From positions 212,643,138 to 212,707,137 of the forward strand of contig JAUPFV010000001.1 in the NCBI GenBank assembly GCA_036936605.1: a DNA stretch of 64,000 nucleotides. The letters are read 5' to 3'. Positions 1-12,370 of the stretch are shown here, piece after piece (position 1 is the first letter of the stretch; the number at the start of each line of letters is the position of its first letter). Made by a program: the position numbers and the translations under genes. The notes beneath the pieces are model-generated. The model saw only the letters and a program-made list of their open reading frames with translations. It did no database searches and had not been told where the DNA came from. Origin of the DNA: Limnanthes douglasii subsp. nivea (taxonomy: Eukaryota; Streptophyta; Magnoliopsida; Brassicales; Limnanthaceae).

Positions 1-165
1 TCCCCCTCTTACTGACGAATATCCCAAGAACTTTCATGTTTAGACTTTACATGAACATTTTTATGTATTTAGTTTTAAGTTGTACTTACCTAAAATCGTG
101 AAGATGTTGTTTAGCATTTTTAGCTGATGCTCGGTGGTGTTGGTTCTGATGATCATGTCGTTGCT

Positions 166-612
166 TTAAGCTTTTATGTTATGCTCTAATTGGTCTTTAA
201 ATATCTGGTTGATCAGATATTGATATGTAGACCTTACGTTCTTTAAACCAAAAGGCATGACGGTATAACAAAACAACCCTCGTTTTGTTTGAAAAGTGGT
301 GTGCTCCTCATTGTTCCGATGCATCTGAATCTGATTATAACCTGAATACGTATCCCTAAAGGATAGATATTCACACCCCGAGGCGAAATACACTAGTTGA
401 TTAATGAGAGGTAAGGAGAATGCATCCTTAAGGCATGCTTGGTTCAAGTCGGTGAAGTCAATACACATGCGCCATTGTCCTCCCTTATTTTTAACTAAAA
501 CGTGTTTCGCAACCCATACCAGACACCGAATGCGACAAATGTTCCTGAGACTGGAAAGCTTAGCCACCTCAATATATATCATTTCCTGCTTTTTCAACAA
601 AAAGGTATACAT
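166..612 (-). pseudogene. G1 reverse transcriptase, N-terminal half
   Basis: The minus strand reads a 148-codon open stretch with the gypsy reverse transcriptase signature in order: VLVKNKGGQWRMCIDFTDLN, then ACLKDAFSLPLINQLV, then SGCEYLSFRDTYSGYNQIQM, then a CYTVMPFGLKNV block and a thumb-ward segment ending LEHNIKA. The FRDTYSGYNQI segment holds the first catalytic aspartate region. Immediately downstream, at about 110-165, the YVDD box is expected before DMIIRTNTT, and the sequence has a stop and SND in its place, so the polymerase active site is destroyed. This would copy element RNA into DNA in a live element. Upstream at 697-942 is a poorly conserved linker between protease and reverse transcriptase. 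Confidence 0.9.
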
Positions 613-1199
613 TTTTTCCTAGCATGCTTTATGGCATATTACCAAGGGATCAACTCGTGTTACATCATTAGCGGTCCATGCAAAAATATCCAAGTTTCAT
701 CGTAAGAAAATAATTAAACAAGCTTTAAAAATTGAATCTAAACTTGTACTGATACGTAGTGTGCTTCTGTTTGCTATCAACTCATCTGAGGCACTCTCTA
801 GGCTATCATCATGTTGCGCACCTTCCCTAAGATCATCCATCGGATCGGGCGATGGGGTAATATTATTTTGTTCACTCGGTTCCCCTCGTCTGTTAATTGC
901 TATCGCATTAGTTTGATGGGGTTGCCAACTACAGAGTAGCACGTTTGAGCGGTTCTTTGGCTTCCTCTTATGATCCCTACCGAATTTCCCACTTGGTATT
1001 TAATATACTACCTCAATTTTCAAGAGCTAACTTCCATCCAATGAAACCACGGTAGCGCAATGCTAGCATGATAAGAGCTCAGAGCATCTGAAATTATGAA
1101 GAGGGTCTTAACCTCCTTTTTGTGGCATTTTTAGCACCATGCCCTACTTTGACCATGATGTCTACTTCTTCAGCATACTATTATGTTTTTCCTGCATAC

Positions 1200-1345
1200 C
1201 CCATCAAGGTATGTTGTGTGGATTTATTGGGTGGTAGTTCCAACATTTGATCGTAATTTTCTTTGAAGATAATATTTGTTGAATTTCCCCCTTCGACCAA
1301 GACTTTAGTCACCACGACACCTCATATATCCAGGTTTATTATTAA
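1200..1345 (-). pseudogene. G1 aspartic protease remnant
   Basis: On the minus strand a frame reads KVLVEGGNSTNIIFKENYDQ, matching the plant gypsy protease core that is normally VLVDGGSSANIIF. The catalytic aspartate position is now glutamate. The strip lies between gag and reverse transcriptase, as expected. It is too short and too interrupted to be active. Homologous strips in G5 (VLVDGVSYANIIF) and G6 (VLVNGGSSTNIIF) support the call. Confidence 0.72.
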
Positions 1346-1599
1346 GGCGTTTTCATGGGGGTGACAATTCCTCTTCGGTCATCATCATTGAAAGTGAGAT
1401 CGGCTACGGGTTCTCTGTAGGCACTATAAGAGGAGCCTTTGACTGAATGTATTTTATGGTATGCTTTCAATGATTTTCTGGATTGATGATCTACCTTAGT
1501 TAAAGTGCCTCTTCCAAAGATTGTATAAACAACTATGTTTTATTTTTCGCATCGACCATTTTATTATCCCATTGAGGTTCTTGGTTGTTTTGGCGGGGC

Positions 1600-3117
1600 T
1601 TTTCATTTTTATCGTTTCAGTGATGCCGCTTTTGCTGCCTAACAAATTGGATAAGATCACCATTATCCATCAACTTTTGGATTTTCTATTTTAGCTGCCA
1701 GTAGTCATCAGTCGCGTGTCCATGGTCGTTGTGGTAGGAGCAAAAGTTTCTGGTCGATTGGTTGTAGGCGGGGGCAGACATAATTCGTGGAGACTGGTAT
1801 CACACTCGATCTTTGGTCCTGTCGTAGATGGAAGAAATGGTTTCCATTAGTAGTGTAAATTTCCTAACTGAGTTCTCGTAGATTGCAGGTCGTTGATTGT
1901 TAGTGCCCTTCGGCATTTTTCGGCGGGGCCCATCGTCTAGCTTCATTTTATCATATGTTACCCTTCTGGATTCTAATACATTTTTTTCGGGGGAGCTTAT
2001 TTTCATCGCATCGTCCACCTTGATAAATTGGTCAGCTCGAGCAAGGAGATCTCCAATCTTATCGCATAGAAATTTCAATAGGTCAGCGTACAACTTACCT
2101 TGCTTGTCAAGCCCCTTTGTTAATGACGCGCCCACTATATTTTCTACCAGATGGTATAACTTTTCAAGGACTTTCCTCTTATTTGGTAGAGGTCCAAACT
2201 AGAGTCTGCATCTAGCCTCAACTCTTTGTTACCAAAAAATTTGTTTCTAAACGCACTCCATAACCCTGCAAAATTGTGGATAGAACCCTTAGGTAAGCTA
2301 TTGAACCATTCCATGACATTACCTTTGAGGGTCATGGATAGATCCTGGCAGAGCATGTTGTAGTCCGGATTAAACGCCATCATCATATTTCTGAACTGCT
2401 CTAGATGTCTCTCTGGATCGCTTGTACCGTCGTATGCCTCTAAGCGGAAATGGTCAAAATTTTGTGGGAGTTCTGCAGCAATGATCATTTCTACAAATGG
2501 AGATTTCTTGAGTATATAGGACGTTATTACCGGACGTATTTGATCATATTTCTCGGTTGCATCTTTCTTGGTTCTTTTGGGGGACGTTTTCCTTTCCTCC
2601 AGGTGGTTCTCTTTCTCTTTCTAACATTTTTACAACCATTTTCCTTGTTGTCCTCACCGTATTTGTCGCGCTTGGAAGATCCTTCTCTTAAGGCGGCCCA
2701 ACTATCTTCAACCTTAAATCTCGGTCAAGCTTGGCCTTCTTCATGGAGTTTGGCTGTCAATGTATTGATAGCGTCGTTCATCTCCGCCCAAGTTGCTTTG
2801 GCGGTCTGATACTTGGCCACTTGATCGCGATATACCCTTTGTTGAGCATGTTGCATAGACTGAATATGTTGCTCTAACCACTAAATTTTGTTGCCTCAGC
2901 GGGGTTATTGACTCTTGATGGCGAGTCGGTTATGTATGCTTCAACTTCTGCTATAATCAGGGAAAGTGGTAGCTCAAAGAAACGTGAAATTCCTGGGTGT
3001 TCGTTATCGGTGGTGGGTTATTGCTCAGTTCGTCGGCTTGCTCCAATGTCTGAATTTGGTTTGCTATCACAGTACATCTCTCGGAAGGTTCTATTTCAAT
3101 AATGGATCTCGTCACTA
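1600..3117 (-). pseudogene. G1 gag
   Basis: The best preserved parts are 2144-2488, with the capsid-like core (LPQNFDHFRLEAYDGTSDPE, QFRNMMMAFN, LKGNVMEWFNSLPKGSI), and 1800-2135, which continues it (GASLTKGLDKQGKLYADLLK). Further downstream, near 1690-1755, is a zinc-binding-like CSYHNDHGHATDDYWQLK motif followed by a basic tail. Upstream to 3117 is the variable N-terminal region. Gag would form the cytoplasmic virus-like particle that packages element RNA. The frame shifts between 2144 and 2135 and several stops follow. Order and motifs match gag of G5 and G6. Confidence 0.88.
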
Positions 3118-3313
3118 CCAGTGATGCTTTATTGCGTGATTGAATTATTCTCGCATATTGAGTGCTAATGATGATAATGGTATTGAATCCACGATTGTCA
3201 TTATGATCTTAGTGCGTTATATGAGTTACCTATAAATGAATTTTGACTTAATCGTGCCCTTTTCCTTGATCGTTTGTCATAATAGCCGCGCTCGATAGGC
3301 TTCACGATTCTCC

Positions 3314-4560
3314 TTAGTATGAGGTGGCCTCAGCTCGGTAATGGCTTTCGTTGGGTTCGGGAGGGGCTACACTGTATGCTCGGTTTACTCCGGAGTTAGT
3401 CTTAATTTTGTCTTCTCGATTATTCATTTCAGCATTGGCTCGGTTTTTCTTTGAAAGGGGTTCGTGCATATTGTTACTTGAGCCTCTGCTCGGTTCCCTA
3501 GTAGATTTGTCGAGCGATCTGTGTATTACTTCGACGGGGTTGGTGCTCCTCAGATTTACCTTGGTCATTTATCTTTATTTACTTGTTTTATTCACATCTT
3601 TTCTTATAATATTGATATTAATATTAACGACCTCATCAACTTTAAGGCACTTTTCTAAAAAGGTTTCAAAGAAGGTCCTACACAATAATTTATCATCATC
3701 GCCAAAGTTCATCATGAATTTATTAAATTGTTGAAGGTGATTATCTCGATCTTTGCTCCTATCAAATTTTTCCAACTTTGAGATATCAAACCGTCGGGGT
3801 ATATAGGCATACAGAGTATCTGCAGGTATAGACAATTGCCTCCAATTATGTCATTAACTAAACTGATGGTCTTCATTGGAAGTAGCAAACATACCTGGTT
3901 CGGATTGAGTGACGAATTGATCACTTACCACGTGGTCTATATTATGCTCTCTAGAGCCTTTAACTTTTTGTGGCACTCTTTTTTTTCTCTTTATTCTTTT
4001 GGTGCTTCTTTGTGCCCGAAGAATCGGGTTTACTTGACTTGTGATGCCGACTCAAACATTTCTTTGACCAAAATTTGTCACGTTGACTATTTCTCTTCTT
4101 ATAAAAGTGATCATTAATCGAAGAATATGAGGATGTTTCATACTCAGTAGTTGTGTCTTTACTAGATTATGAAGAGCCAGAACAATCCTTGGTTGTACTC
4201 CCTTTTTTGAAGTTTGATGTTTTTTGGACTTTATTGGAAATCATCCTTTTTTCCATCGAAATTTTGACTCTTTGTTTGAACCTTACCTCTAAGATTCAAT
4301 TCAGCTTCTCTCTGAGACTTTAGTGCTCCAATTTTTCCTCGCAGTTGATTTCGCTCTTCTTGCATGAGAAGTTTTTCCTGGTTTTCATGTGAATATTTTG
4401 GACATGGATGGTCATAAACCCCGAGCTTAATGAGTAAGACTCTGAGATACTTTAGGTGAAAGATTTGTTTACTCATGAATGACTTCATAAAAAACATATC
4501 GTTTTTTACTTCCAAGTTATTCAGCTAAATTTCACTTTTTCGGTTTTATTTCGACTTCTT
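3314..4560 (-). pseudogene. Ty3/gypsy gag remnant G2
   Basis: Minus-strand translation of 3575-3835 gives IPRRFDISKLEKFDRSKDRD, then LQQFNKFMMNFGDDDKLLCR, which is the capsid start of a gypsy gag of a different family from G1. Upstream at 4231-4515 is a coiled-coil-like N-terminal segment (LLMQEERNQLRGKIGALKSQ). The plus-strand remnant G3 has the same RLLMQE stretch at about 7320-7345, so G2 and G3 are one family. Downstream at 3314-3568 is a basic, polar open segment that may be the gag tail. The middle of the capsid is missing. The junction with G1 lies between 3118 and 3313. Confidence 0.72.
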
Positions 4561-7125
4561 TATTACATCTTCTTTTCTTTTATTACCTCAAGTATTTTCT
4601 TCTCTTGATTGAATCATTAAGTGATTAAACCTTTCTAACTAGCTATAAACGCTTTTTGAATGTGCCATTTTTATGATAAACAATTGCGTATTGTATCATT
4701 TCATCTTTATTAACTTATGAGAACCATAATTTATTATCATTTTTGTAAAATGCGTATTCTTCCTAAACTCATAATCAAATTCCACCCATAATCAAATACC
4801 AATAAAACGTTATTTATAAATGGTGAGGATAAAATCTATTCAAAGGGTTGTATGTAAAGTAAGAAGAAAATGTTGAAATATGGTGGATAGTACAAATATA
4901 ATTGAGCCACTTCAATTAATATCTGGAAAGAGAATGTATTATTCTGTATTAAATTATTCATCCCTCTTAAATGCGCCATTTGAACCTATTTATAAGTTAA
5001 ATTATGTTTAGTGGACCGGACTGGGCCAAACCAACTTTGTGGATCAAGCTTAAAGTTCAAAAATCTATCTCGCCCACTAATAATCTCCCTCGCCCATCAA
5101 TAATAAAAACAAATTTAAATAAATTATAACAATAAAATATTACAAATAAATAACCGAAAATGAATATTAATATTTTTAGTCTGATATACCCTTCGAAAAA
5201 TATCCTTTATATTTTTTAGATTGAAATTTTTACCCATTTGGTCAAAATTCATACCTACAAATGCATTTAATTTTAACCTTCTTACTCAAAATCTATTGGT
5301 TTTGCATCTACACTAATTTTGATTTATTAATCGAATTGAGTTCATTTGCCGCAACAACTCTATAAGATATGGATCGAAATTTCAACTTGAAAAAATGTCG
5401 ATCATTTTTTTTCAATTTTTAATTTTATCTCAAAACCACAAATATTAAAATGTGATAAGACTAGATCGGATTTTGATGTATTATTAATGTAAGGTAAAAC
5501 GATTTTAAACTACTAAAATTTATAATAAAAATCAATTCTTGTTTATGAAAATTTGAAACTAAAGTTTTTCTTCTTAAGCCGTTAAATTTAGAAATAACAA
5601 AAAAAATGAAAGACCTATTGTTTTTTATTTAAAAAATAATATTGAAAGTTAAATTGAATCAATATGTTTATAAGTATAAAACTCCAGGTTTTGTTATTTA
5701 AAAAAAACGATACCGTTTAAAAAAGGAAATTAAATATGTGTTTGTCTCAAAATATCATACAACTAATAATTTGAGAACAAAAAACACGATGTATCCAACA
5801 ATAATGAATAAACTTATAACCAAAATTAACTTTGATAGGTTACAGTACCCACAACAAACATATTTTCATATTGTGTGGTATGCGCGAATGTTGTAATCTA
5901 GAACAAACTACAAAGTCTAAACTAATAAAGGAATTGTGTCACACAGATTTATGTAAATGTCCCAATAATTACAATAAAACTGATTACAAATAAATGTGTC
6001 GGAATGATATATCTAAGGACATAATTAAATTTGATAAATAATTGATAAATAATGTTAATAAGCTCTAAAAATAGAGTATTTTTAAATTCTTATTATTTTG
6101 TTTTTACATTTAGTCTGTTAATTCGCCATATGAGACTTTTTTAACCGCGAAGAAAATTTATGTTGGATTGAGACTCTCAATCGTCGGGTTGAAACTCTCT
6201 CATATGCCGGATCGTTTATGTTCATCCAACGGGAAATTTTTTTGACGGAATATAAAATGACATTTTGATGATAAACTTTTTATTTGTGATAAAAAAAAAT
6301 TAGAACTAATTAATTTTTTAGGACGAAATTTAACCATATCCTCTATCTAATGTTCTCGTATCTCTATTTGCATTGTCATCGTAATATTGTTAGTCGATAT
6401 AAAGATAGCAGATGACTATATCCAACCTTCTATATCAAACCTTCGAAATCAAGGATCGTATGATAAAATAGATGGGAAACGGAAGCCTAAGACAAGCCAT
6501 AAGAATTGAATTATTCATATAAGAAGGATTTAATTACGTAAATAAAATTTAAGAGCTGTAAATATTGGAAAAGCCCAAATGTAAACTTCCTTCTGATTTT
6601 GGACCTTAAAGATTTTCTAGTACTGGAGAGATTCTAAAGCAGTCATGGTCGCTGTCAAGAGTGATTTCCACCCACCGCAGGATAGTAAGAGATGCATGCT
6701 CTTTGTCATTGCTGCTGCCGAAAGTTATAGGCACTTTCACACTTCAATTTTTGTTTTCACTTTTGTTTTTTCATCTTATTTATGGACCCACGTCGATGAA
6801 AATCGAATTAGCAGAAAAATAAATTGAATAAATGAATTGAATCAAAATTTATTTTATATACATTGATATAGTAAAGTGCAATAGTTATAGATATTTTATA
6901 TGGTTGTCTTTGGGTTTAGGTAACAACCCATCAGGGTATCTGACTATATATATAGTTTTGAAAGTATTAAATAAAATCTGGAAACAAAAATTACTTCCTA
7001 ATTATTTGTCCGTAGGTCTTACTATAAAATATTACCAAACAATTCAATTATTTCTCTACAATTCATCCAAAATTTAATTGTTTTTTTTTATTACCAAAAT
7101 ATTTTTCGAAAATTTTCGGTACCAT
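4561..7125. other. AT-rich stretch without supported genes
   Basis: Long A/T runs and scattered stops fill all six frames. A 60-codon open stretch at 6645-6827 (plus) has no recognisable domain and I do not call it. The end of this block, just before the G3 primer site, should hold the 5' LTR of G3, but I see no second copy in the window that would fix its edges. Confidence 0.6.
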
Positions 7126-7127
7126 CA

Positions 7128-9030
7128 GCGGCGACCACTGTAAGAGCCTACAAAAGTACCCAGATTACAACATAAAAAATCTAAAGGGTCTAAGTTCTTC
7201 AGCAAGATATATTGAATGATGGATTTTAAGATACAGGGAGATCTCGCCAAGATGACCGAGGGAGCCATGGTCGGAGAGTAATCAGATCAAACAGTACATA
7301 TGAATGACGAGAAACGGGTACGATTACTCATGCAAGAATAATGTGACCAATTTTGAAGCGAGATCGAGGTATTGACATCCAAAAAAACAAACAATAATAA
7401 CACCACCGAGTAAGGTCCGGTCGGTAGTCCAAACACTCAAAAGACAAGTGGGCTCTAAGGAAGAAGTTGTACACTTAGATACTCAACACAATCAAGAAAA
7501 GTACCAAAGAGGTCGATCACGTAAAAGTAACCATTTCTTGAAAAGGAAACATAGGACCAAGTATCAGTACAGTCCTTCAAAGTCTAGTGAATACTTTGTG
7601 TCTGACTCTGACTAGTCTGCGCCTTCGCCGAATAGGGATCACCATCGCAAAAAGAGAAGAAATCATCTTGGTAACCAATAGTTAAAAATATATCGACATG
7701 AGCATCAAAACCGAGACGAAAGCAAAGGTCAAGTAAACAACATGCTCCTTCAAATAATCAACAACTTCAAAAAAGGTAAAGAAATAGCACAAATTGAGGG
7801 AAATATAGAAGGTTTGGGACACCACAATGTTCATTATCGAGTGAATGATCAATTTTTCATTCAATCCGAACAAGGCGTTTTATGTGACAACTAATGAGGG
7901 TCACCAATATAGTCAGGGACATAAGTGGAGACAACCTTCTCTTTTCGTAGAACTTCTCTCAGAAATCTCGATGAGGTTCGACATAACTACAAATGGAAAT
8001 AATTTATGAGTAAATATCCTCATAACCACATCGAACCGCTCAACAAATTTATGATAAATTATGACGATGATGATAAGTTTTTATGTCAGGATTTCTCATA
8101 AACATTCAAATATAACGCCTTGAAGTGATATAATCAGATTTTGCGAGAATCTATCAAGAATTTTGATATGTTTTGGATTACTTTTTGAAGCCAGTTTTTG
8201 GGAAGCAAAGAAATAAAATGAAATAAAGACACAATAATTCAGTTTCGCCAGTTCATCGGGGAAAGTTTAAAATATTACACTAAACACTTCGTATAAACTA
8301 AGAATGGATTGGAATGTTTCTTTTAGCAAGTGGTTATAGCTTATTTTAGGCAGGGGCTTCTTCTCGGGAAATTAGCTTATAACGTAACCAGGAAAAAAAT
8401 TATGTCCTTAGGGTGTTTGTTATCACAAGTCGAGAAACATATCAAGGTCGAAGAGTCAAAGAAATTAAAATTGATCCCTCTGCAAAGGTATGTTCCAAAA
8501 AATACCGCCTCGACCTCTCAACAATAGCAGATCCAAACAACCACCAATTCTCTTCTAAAGAACACTAACTAGAATCCTTCGAGAACTTGATCCTAGAAAT
8601 ATAGATCCGGAGTGAATAAATGGGTCTGACACAACCACTTGCAGAGCTAACAGAAAATATTGCTACTATCTTTGACAAGGTAAGGAATTTTGTTCAGTGC
8701 AGAAAGATCCTCCAAATCCAGAGTCTGAATGAGAGTGCAAATACCTGGTTTAATAAGTTTCATAATTATGTAGGCTATGATACGAGGGAATACATTTCGT
8801 TGAAGCAAGAGATCCAAACCTTAATTTAAAATGGAAAACTTACTACATTTGTCAAAGTACAGTCAGGGAGTAGATCACAATCTCCATTTATGGGTTAAGC
8901 TATACTGTGAAGAGAGGCAATAAAAGTCGTTCATGGTTATAACTCAACCTTATAGTGATTTTGATGTGGATTTAAAATATATTGACCCCGATCTTGACTA
9001 AGCACTATCATGGTAATTGATGAGCGTATA
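7128..9030 (+). mobile_element. Ty3/gypsy remnant G3 (primer site plus decayed gag)
   Basis: A primer-site-like sequence at 7128-7147 (GCGGCGACCACTGTAAGAGC) resembles the one of G7, which reads GGCGACCACTATGGGAGC on its own strand at 50491-50505. Downstream the plus strand holds a heavily interrupted gag. About 7310-7400 gives the RLLMQE N-terminal segment, and 8040-8110 gives LNKFMINYDDDDKFLCQDFS. Near 8240-8290 is GESLKYYTKHFV, and 8330-8527 is an open stretch of the capsid C-terminus. About 8740-8860 gives a zinc-knuckle-like FHNYVGYDTREYISLKQEIQ. All frames contain stops. No pol is recognisable after about 9030. Confidence 0.75.
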
Positions 9031-9142
9031 AAGGTAGGAAAGGTTAAGGATTTATGCAAGTTTTTTGAGTCAGTGACTATATTTTATGGGGATACGGTAT
9101 CGGGGCCTTCGGGTTGCTCTCATAGCACTTCAAATCTCAATG

Positions 9143-9340
9143 TCAGTATGAGGTTATTAGAGCCTTATACAGTACCACAACATTAACTTGTGTAGATTTA
9201 TTATCGATATCAGTCGGCAATCCCTTATGTACTAGATAAGCCTTAACATTAATCTTCATTATGTTAAAATCATTAGATCCATCAAATCTTTCTAGGCTAA
9301 GCTTCATGGAACTCATCTTGCGCGGCTTTCCGATTTTCAT
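9143..9340 (-). pseudogene. Ty1/copia gag N-terminal fragment
   Basis: A 65-codon minus-strand stretch contains KLSLERFDGSNDFNIMKINV followed by AYLVHKGLPTDIDNK. This is the pattern of plant copia gag N-termini, where the usual form is a phenylalanine-aspartate-glycine-asparagine strip, then W-K-x-K-M and later L-x-x-x-G-L. The diagnostic tryptophan is replaced (NIMKI). No copia protease, integrase or reverse transcriptase is found nearby, so this is a small orphan piece. It marks the right limit of G3. Confidence 0.62.
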
Positions 9341-10699
9341 ATGATATATACTTCTCTTACCTTCAAAACTATGAGTGATATACTTCTTTTATTGTTGATC
9401 CACGTCCACTGCACCACTTATCGAGGAAACCACTATCGATTCTTGCTTTGGCCAAACAGTAGTGTTTTCATCACTAATCATTTATACTAAAGTGATATAT
9501 TTAATGAAAAGCACTTTTAATATCGTTATTATATTAACAAGTGATCTATAAATATCTTATCATATAAACAACATTTAACATATGATTAAAAGGTTCTTGT
9601 TGCTTATTTAGGGGACAACATATTACATTAAGCATTCAAAATACTAATTATAGCCTAAATAAAATAAAATTCTCATGAAATGCAACATAAGAATTACATA
9701 ACTTAATAATCTAACATATCAAACTCAATTATCTTATGCACATAAACTGAGATTACTAAAAATTTGAATTATACAAGATGCATGCATGATATAGGAACAC
9801 ATATAAGTAATATATTACTTAACTAAACTGTACATACATATTGAAATGTATGTTATACAACCTGAAACTAATTGAAAATGAAATCAAATAAACTTTCATT
9901 GAAACTAAATCTCCTTTAGGCTCAGATGATTCACTCAAATTTTGTAATTGTGATAGATATTGGGAGTTAAAAATGATTTTTCTTTAAAAATAAAATTCTA
10001 AAATCTGAAAACTAAATCAAAATGTTTTATTATGATGTGTTATATCTTAAGTTAGTTAATGGTAAGAAATAACATAAAATGAATTTTTATTTTTATTTTT
10101 TTGTGTTGCGTGCAAGTTTTTTGTTTTTTTTAAATATCATAGGCCTATATTATTGTTATACAATGGTCAAACTCAAAAATATTGAAGTATATACATATGA
10201 TTTTTGTTGTGAGTGATATATTTTAACCTGAATAAACCTTAGTATACATCAAATATTTAATTGTTGGATCATATATAACCTTTTGCATAAATTGAGATTA
10301 TAAATCCGTCTTGGGACGTTAACTCATACAGAGCTTATCTTTTCTTCATAAAAGTATATATATGCTTATTGATCTTCATGCTAAAATGTTGCAACATAGC
10401 CTTCTATTTTATGACAAACCTATAGTACTTCGACATGTAATATGTTTGAAGAATGCACATGTGTGGAAAATTCCTGTCAAGCTTGGAATGGATCTGATAC
10501 GTGTTATTGATATTGTTGCAGGACACATGTTGATGTTGACTGAGTAGCAAAGCACACATGTGTTCATTGTGTGGTTACCGATTGAGTTACAAAATTTTCT
10601 TTATTTTTAGAGAAGATAAATGATTAAAAAAGGATGACATGGAGCTGTTGATACATGTTCATGATGGACCATCCATCATATGTATGCTCTTTATTACCC
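9341..10699. other. AT-rich stretch without supported genes
   Basis: Only short open stretches occur here (for example 10362-10547, plus strand, 61 codons) and none shows a domain, a signal peptide or a convincing splice context. I see no tandem repeat or structural RNA. Confidence 0.55.
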
Positions 10700-10738
10700 A
10701 CAAAGTGAATCCTGAAAGCGCTTCACGTTCTTTCAAAA

Positions 10739-11700
10739 TCATGGATAGTCATTTTTAGCAAGTTGTTGAACTAGTCGTGAATGTTTCCTTTGAACATCAC
10801 GGAAAAGGCTCAGCAAAGCAAGACATAATTTAGGTTGTACTGTCATCATGTTCTTAAACTTCTTTAAATGTTGTGCGGGGTCCCTTGAGTCATCGTAGGA
10901 GTCCATTTGGTATGGGTCAAATTTCATGGGTATCTTGACTTTTAGGATCTTCCTTACAGATGAAGTCTTTTATTGAACGTAAGCCATCATTTTTTGCATG
11001 TCTCCATTGTACTCTGGCTCGTTTTTTCCTTTGTTTTTCCTGGAGATAGCGTTGATTGATTGTTCCTAGTGTTCGGGTCCTCCTGAGATTCTTTATACTT
11101 GTATTATCTCATCTGTTTTTCACTCATGCTCTTGGTTCTCCTGCATCTCTTCAATCGTATGACTATTTTTGCTGACATCCCGGTTCGAATTTTTATTCTC
11201 CTTGTCTTCTGAAAAGACCCTTCCGGTAACAACTAAATTGTCTCGGTTATTTTTCACATTCTCGCCCGAACTTTGTGGTCCTTTCAACTCGTAACTGGCC
11301 TATCTTGATTTGTTCTCACCTCTTCTCCTCTATCCTTAATTCTAATAATTGCATATTAGACGGTGTGGTTGACATACCTTGTTTGGGGGGATTATCTTCC
11401 TGAACCGGCACATGGTTGTCATGTGCGATGGCAACCAGGTCTACGGGGTCATCTTATGGTTGATCCCTTCTCATTTGTGTTTTAGTTGTGACCATAACTG
11501 GTGGGTCGATGGCGTTAATCCTGACGTCTTCAGTCACATGCTACTGGCTTGGTGAAGCGACTAATGGTTGATTTTGCTCTATGTTAATCTCGTTGGCCGG
11601 CTGAGTTGTCAGCCCTCCTAGATTGACAGGTGGGTTCCCTCAACCAGAGCGGGAATTTAGGTTGTCTATTTTTATTCATGACCTCATTGTTATCATTGGT
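10739..11700 (-). pseudogene. Ty3/gypsy gag remnant G4
   Basis: The minus strand reads MKFDPYQMDSYDDSRDPAQH and LKKFKNMMTV at 10739-10927, the capsid start seen in G1, G5 and G6. The left part of the capsid is truncated at about 10739. From about 11696 leftwards the variable N-terminal region starts with TMRS, comparable to MVVTRS of the relatives, and continues with proline- and glutamine-rich sequence broken by stops. A degenerate primer site follows directly upstream at 11730-11749. No pol sequence is present. Confidence 0.75.
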
Positions 11701-11729
11701 TAGTTGACGTTAGTTAGGTAAAAGAAGAA

Positions 11730-11749
11730 GATTCCCACACACGACACTA
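11730..11749 (-). promoter_or_regulatory. G4 primer binding site (degenerate)
   Basis: On the minus strand the sequence is TAGTGTCGTGTGTGGGAATC. G5 has TGGCGCCGTCTGTGGGAAAG at the same place, about 30-40 bases before the gag start. The shared GT-TGTGGGAA tail and position support a decayed tRNA primer site. Confidence 0.55.
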
Positions 11750-12370
11750 AATATTTTAAGGGATTACCTTCTGAAACAAGATGTCAAAGTAACAAATGGT
11801 ATTCACGAAAAAAATGGACTTTTAAATAAAAAAATATTTTTTATATTATTTGTCTTCCACGAAGTATTATTAGGATTTTCTCTTCTTTTATATTCTTTAC
11901 ACATGTTTAATCTTTATACAATAAATACTCATTTATTATATATTTGAATATGGTCAAAACTATTTATAATGCCGATTGTGTCTCACAAAGAGCGTTCAAA
12001 CACGTTACTTTTTATTATGTAGACCTGTATCACTTCATGATAGTCGCTCGATTACATTGGGATATTTTCCTCGTACGTTTGTTTGGGTCCTTATCTGTGT
12101 ATATATGTTTCTCTCCGCTCGTATTATTCATTATTCTCGTCTTTATCGTAGACCTTTTCTAACATTATCTTGAGGGCTCGTCTCGGTTCTTGTTGTGTGT
12201 CGGTTTATTACCCTCGGTATATAATATCATTAATTCTCGTCTTGATCGTGGATCTTACCTTACATTATCTTCAAGGCTCGTATCGCTTCTTATTGCGCGT
12301 CGCTTTATTAACATTGGTTCTTGTTATCGTTATCCCCATCTTATTCATGGGTTTTTCTTATGATTAAATT
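11750..12370 (-). repeat. Probable 5' LTR of G4
   Basis: The region sits immediately upstream of the G4 primer site, where the 5' LTR must lie. It has a sequence style like the LTRs of G5 (repeated GAGGTCG / CTCGTC / ATTATCTT words) and an internal two-copy tandem repeat. There is no second copy in the window, so the outer edge is approximate. Confidence 0.5.
12133..12332. repeat. Two-copy ~100-bp tandem repeat in G4 LTR
   Basis: The unit starting at 12133 (ATTCTCGTCTTTATCGTAGA) is repeated at 12233 (ATTCTCGTCTTGATCGTGGA). Both continue through a TTACATTATCTT-like strip and a GGCTCGT...GGTTCTTGTTG-like strip. The copies are clearly related but diverged, so this is an old duplication inside the LTR. 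Confidence 0.7.

Larger units (their letters stand above)
1..3117 (-). mobile_element. Ty3/gypsy retrotransposon remnant G1, left end outside window
   Basis: Reading the minus strand from 3117 leftwards gives gag, a protease scrap and the first half of reverse transcriptase in normal gypsy order, and the rest of pol lies beyond the left edge. The gag begins with residues like VVTRS, which is how the gags of G5 (MVVIRS) and G6 (MVVTRS) begin, so these belong to related families. The initiating ATG has become CTG. No primer binding site or LTR is visible upstream of 3117, where G5 and G6 have one within about 50 bases, so the 5' end has been lost. Stops and frameshifts are frequent and the element is not functional. 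Confidence 0.88.

Noticed and set aside
6645..6827. 60-codon plus-strand open stretch as a small gene
   Set aside because: No domain, no credible promoter or splice context, and a length expected by chance; the neighbouring sequence is featureless.
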